The notes below the pieces were generated by a model. The model did not search any database. It saw nothing but the letters and a program-made list of their open reading frames with translations, and was not told where the DNA came from. Shown piece by piece: positions 5,177-7,533 of a stretch of DNA of 7,533 bases. The position numbers and the translations under genes were made by a program. Each line of letters begins with the position of its first letter. Within the stretch, counting starts at the first letter, position 1. Where the stretch lies: NCBI GenBank assembly GCA_018970825.1, contig JAGWVP010000145.1, positions 1-7,533 on the forward strand, given 5' to 3'. This stretch comes from a bacterium. GTDB taxonomy: Bacteria > Desulfobacterota > Binatia > UBA12015.

Positions 5177-7452
5177 TGCACGTAGCCCAGCGCCCGCAAC
5201 CGCGTGCGCGCGTCGTCGTCGGGCACCGGGAGCGGCACGGGCGAGGGCTCGGCGCGCGCGCTTGCCGAACGCCAGAGGCAGACGCGGACGCCGTTCGCCG
5301 GGGCGGGGCACGCGGGGCGGGTCGCGGCGGCGAGCAGCGGATCGGCGAAGTCGATCGCGCCTCCCTCGGGAAGCGGGGTGCCGTCGCCGAGCAGCACCGA
5401 CGCGGACGGCGCGCGGACGCCGTCGACCCGCAGGCGCACGCGCAGGCGGTCGGCCTTGCCGCCGGCCGCCGCGAGCAGGAGGAGCCTGCGGTCGAAGCGA
5501 AAGCCCCGCCCGGAGGCGTCGGTGCGCCCGCGGATCCAGAGGTCGCGTCCGTCGCTGGAGAGAGCGACGCGCGTGTCGGGTGGTCCGCCCGTCCGGTCGA
5601 GGGTCTCGAAGACGCCGGTGTCGGCGAGGCTCTCGAGCGCGAGGGAGAAGCGGGTGGTGCCCGTCCCGGGGCCGACGATGCGCAGCTGCACGCCGTCGGT
5701 GTCCATCGACCTGCGGGCGGCTTCGAGTCGCGTCGAGAGTTCGGCGGCGATCCCGGGCTCGCGCTCGAGCACGTCGTGGTCCTCGTGCGGATCGCGCCGG
5801 AGGTCCCACAACGTGCGTCGGCCGTCGTCCACGGTGTCGACGAGCTTCGCCTCCGGCGTCCGGATCCCGTAGCGCGTCGGGAACTGGCCCATCGTGGCGG
5901 TGGCGACGAGATCCTCCGGGTCCTCCCCGGGGCGCGCGAGGACGCCGGCGAGCGGACGCCCCTCGAACGACGGGGGAATCGGCACGTCCATCCAGTCGAG
6001 CAGCGACGGCGCGATGTCGATCGAGCGCACCGGGCGCTCGACGACCGTGCCGGCACCGCGCCCCCCCGGCAGGCGCACGACCAGCGGGACGTGCAGCAGT
6101 TCGTCGTGAAGGCTCTGGCCGTGGAAGAAGCGGCCGTGGTCCCAGAACTCCTCGCCGTGATCGGCGCTCACGACGACGATCGTGTTCCCGAGCAGGCCGC
6201 GCGCTTCCAGGTCGTCGAGCACGCGCCCGAGCTGGTCGTCGACGAGGCGGACCTGCCCGTCGTAGAGCGACACGACCCGCTGCCGGTCGGCCTCGTCGAG
6301 TCGTCCGGAATTCGCACCCTCGACGTCGTCGAAGCCGTCGCCGACCGGGCCGCGGTACCCCGGGTCGGCGAACATGCGCGCGTACCGCTTCGGTCCGTGG
6401 TAGGGCGTGTGCGCATCGAGGTAGTGCAGGTAGAGCGCGAAACGCCGGTCCCCGTGGAGGCGAAGCCATTCGAGCGCCCGGTCGGTGATCGCCTCGGCCA
6501 TCAGGTCGCCCGAGGCGATCACGTCGAACGGCACCGCGTTGCGCGAGAGCCAGAGAACGAGCCACACGTTGTTCACCACCGCGGCGCTCGGGATCCCGGC
6601 TGCGGCGATCGCGCTCGCGAAGTTCGCGGCCCCCGGGCGCGGAAAGACCGACGACGTGAAGATCTGCGGCAGCGAGGGCAGCGTCATGGGGGCGCCCGTG
6701 TAGGCCTGCGCGAACCGGATCCCCTCCGCCGCGAGCGCGTCGATCCGCGGCGTGGTCGGCCGGTCGTGCCCCCAGGCGCCGACGTGATCGGCGCGCAGGC
6801 AGTCGATCGTGACGAACAGCAGGTTCGGCTCCCCCGGGGCGCTCGCGGGCACGATGCGGGCACCCGAGAACAGCGCCGTCACCTCGCCCGGGGCGGCGGG
6901 GTCGTCCTTGCGCTCGACCGAGAACGCAAGCGTGCCCCGGCGGCCGGCGAGTGCCGAGAGGTCGACGCGCTCGTCGAACCACCGGCGGTGGTAGGTCGAG
7001 TCGCGCGGGGCGACGACCTTGCGCAGGAGTTCGGATTCCGTCCCGTCGTCGCCCGTGAAGGCGACCCGGAAGACCGTCGGGCCGGCCTTGGGCAGGAAGT
7101 CCACGCTGAACATCCGCGCCTGGATCGCGAAGCCGGCCTCGAGGATCGCACCTTGCGGGATCTCGACGGGGAACGAGAGCCGGTCGGGGATCGGCAGGGC
7201 GAGCACGCGGCGCTGCTCGCCGAAATTCGCGAGCGTCGTCACGCGTCGGCGCGACGCGGGGTCGATCGACTTCTCCGCGAGAGCGAGCAGGTCGAACGGA
7301 GCCCACGGTCGCGGCGCCGGCGAAGCGGTCGGCACCGCCCCGGCGGCGGGCGCCTCGCCGGGTTCCGCCACCCCGCAGGGGCCCGTCGACAGGGCGAGCG
7401 CGAGCGCGGCGCCGACCGCCCGCGCGAGGAGGCGTCGCGGCCCGGGGCTCAG
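5173..7452 (-). CDS. Exported sulfatase/alkaline-phosphatase-superfamily enzyme with Thr at the nucleophile position
   Basis: A 759-residue protein if started at CTG 7452 (numbering used here); the first conventional in-frame start is GTG 7371, giving 732 residues. Residues 1-27 form a signal peptide: Arg-Arg, hydrophobic ALALAL, then TGPC, a poor lipobox because Pro precedes Cys. After a linker comes a beta-rich domain (about 90-200), then the catalytic domain (about 209-565): PNLLFVTIDCLRADH (D217 metal ligand; the second Asp of sulfatases is Cys218), MTLPSL with Thr257 where sulfatases have formylglycine Cys/Ser, YLHYLDAHTPY, SADHGEEFWDHG (D431, H432) and HGQSLHDELLHVPLVV (H444). About 160 extra residues (584-743), with Cys715 and Cys725 close together, separate the catalytic domain from the final LRALGYV typical of these proteins. 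Thr nucleophiles occur in phosphoethanolamine and lipoteichoic-acid transferases, so phosphoryl chemistry is as plausible as sulfate ester hydrolysis. It overlaps both neighbours by 4 bases (CTGA, GTGA). The family is sure; substrate and start are less so. Confidence 0.88.
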   Translation of the reverse strand: MSPGPRRLLARAVGAALALALSTGPCGVAEPGEAPAAGAVPTASPAPRPWAPFDLLALAEKSIDPASRRRVTTLANFGEQRRVLALPIPDRLSFPVEIPQGAILEAGFAIQARMFSVDFLPKAGPTVFRVAFTGDDGTESELLRKVVAPRDSTYHRRWFDERVDLSALAGRRGTLAFSVERKDDPAAPGEVTALFSGARIVPASAPGEPNLLFVTIDCLRADHVGAWGHDRPTTPRIDALAAEGIRFAQAYTGAPMTLPSLPQIFTSSVFPRPGAANFASAIAAAGIPSAAVVNNVWLVLWLSRNAVPFDVIASGDLMAEAITDRALEWLRLHGDRRFALYLHYLDAHTPYHGPKRYARMFADPGYRGPVGDGFDDVEGANSGRLDEADRQRVVSLYDGQVRLVDDQLGRVLDDLEARGLLGNTIVVVSADHGEEFWDHGRFFHGQSLHDELLHVPLVVRLPGGRGAGTVVERPVRSIDIAPSLLDWMDVPIPPSFEGRPLAGVLARPGEDPEDLVATATMGQFPTRYGIRTPEAKLVDTVDDGRRTLWDLRRDPHEDHDVLEREPGIAAELSTRLEAARRSMDTDGVQLRIVGPGTGTTRFSLALESLADTGVFETLDRTGGPPDTRVALSSDGRDLWIRGRTDASGRGFRFDRRLLLLAAAGGKADRLRVRLRVDGVRAPSASVLLGDGTPLPEGGAIDFADPLLAAATRPACPAPANGVRVCLWRSASARAEPSPVPLPVPDDDARTRLRALGYVQ
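7372..7452 (-). other. Signal-peptide coding stretch upstream of the GTG start, read from a CTG codon
   Basis: In the sulfatase-like frame, the 27 codons before GTG 7371 encode a positively charged n-region with Arg-Arg, an Ala/Leu hydrophobic core, and TGPCG. All but one of these codons end in G or C. In the same frame beyond 7452, about 12 of 27 codons end in A or T and there is no ATG, GTG or TTG up to the window edge. Coding character therefore begins at the CTG, which overlaps the upstream stop as CTGA. No strong Shine-Dalgarno site precedes it, so initiation would rely on coupling to the upstream gene. Confidence 0.6.
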
Positions 7453-7533
7453 GACGCGCCCACGAGTCCGCGTGCGGACAGTTCGCCGGCAAGGCGCGGT
7501 GCGAGTCCGCCGTGCTCCCGGAACAGGTGGTTC
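7449..7533 (-). CDS. C-terminal end of an unidentified gene (cut by window edge)
   Basis: The last 27 codons of a minus-strand gene that enters from the right edge, ending in TGA at 7451-7449. The C-terminus contains HLFREHGGLAPRLAGEL and ends ARGLVGAS. Of the 27 codons about 21 end in G or C, as in the neighbouring genes and unlike the other frames here. Its stop overlaps the proposed CTG start of the sulfatase-like gene, the same 4-base arrangement as the two downstream junctions. It is therefore probably the preceding gene of the operon. Too little is visible to name a family. Confidence 0.6.
   Translation of the reverse strand, partial: NHLFREHGGLAPRLAGELSARGLVGAS

Noticed and set aside
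1797..5185. Long plus-strand open frames (670 and 717 codons) opposite the minus-strand operon
   Set aside because: They are antisense shadows of high-GC genes: no recognisable domains, Arg/Gly/Glu-rich composition, and the minus-strand frames carry clear family motifs throughout.
2850..6056. SGNH frame open upstream to 6056 (giant 1447-codon frame)
   Set aside because: The upstream part is low-complexity shadow of the glycosyltransferase and sulfatase-like genes, both of which are strongly supported in their own frames.
6061..6067. Run of seven C as a possible frameshift in the sulfatase-like gene
   Set aside because: Conserved motifs continue in the same frame on both sides (SADHGEE and LLHVPLVV before, RSIDIAPSLLDW after), so the frame is intact.
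5177..7492. Upstream extension of the glycosyltransferase frame to a TTG at 7492
   Set aside because: The added residues are Arg/Pro-rich with no motifs and cover the sulfatase-like gene in a shadow frame. GTG at 5176 forms the operon's usual GTGA overlap.
1..7533. tRNA/rRNA genes, CRISPR repeats, insertion sequences, toxin-antitoxin or phage genes
   Set aside because: No regularly spaced repeats, no terminal inverted repeats with a transposase, no tRNA-like cloverleaf and no unassigned gene-sized gap were seen. Short GC-rich repeats such as GCGAGCGCGAGCG are codon-bias effects.

Overview
The window is very GC-rich (about 70 % by eye, with codons ending mostly in G or C) and almost wall-to-wall coding. 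Bacterial LigD-type repair enzymes, exported sulfatase-superfamily proteins, GTG/TTG starts and 4-base gene overlaps point to a free-living, high-GC bacterium. The style resembles Myxococcota, 'Deltaproteobacteria', Binatota or Planctomycetes, but nothing here fixes the phylum.

Left part, plus strand (1-1625): two end-joining DNA repair genes. The first is the 3' two-thirds of a LigD-type ATP-dependent DNA ligase, cut by the left edge. The second is a separate LigD-type primase/polymerase of 312 residues. They overlap by TTGA (TTG start, TGA stop). In most bacteria the two activities sit in one LigD polypeptide. Here they are split in LIG-then-POL order, probably translated together from one mRNA. 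A perfect 28-bp GC palindrome follows in the short gap between the convergent transcription units.

Right part, minus strand (7533 down to 1713): a tightly packed operon. In transcription order it holds the last 27 codons of an unidentified gene; an exported alkaline-phosphatase/sulfatase-superfamily enzyme; a multi-spanning GT39/PMT-like membrane glycosyltransferase with an extra beta-sandwich domain and a proline-rich tail; and a membrane-anchored SGNH/GDSL hydrolase. Every junction is a 4-base NTGA overlap (CTGA, GTGA, GTGA), so translation is probably coupled through the operon. All three complete products are predicted to act at or outside the cytoplasmic membrane, which fits a surface-glycan building or tailoring pathway (sugar transfer, phosphoryl- or sulfo-ester chemistry, O-acyl chemistry). 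The substrate cannot be read from the sequence.

The points most worth checking are: the sulfatase-like enzyme has Thr where sulfatases carry the formylglycine Cys/Ser; its signal peptide appears only if translation starts at a CTG codon overlapping the upstream stop; a similar beta-sandwich domain seems to occur in both the sulfatase-like protein and the neighbouring glycosyltransferase; and the LigD activities are split. No tRNA, rRNA, CRISPR array, insertion sequence or promoter could be supported. No start of a transcription unit lies inside the window.
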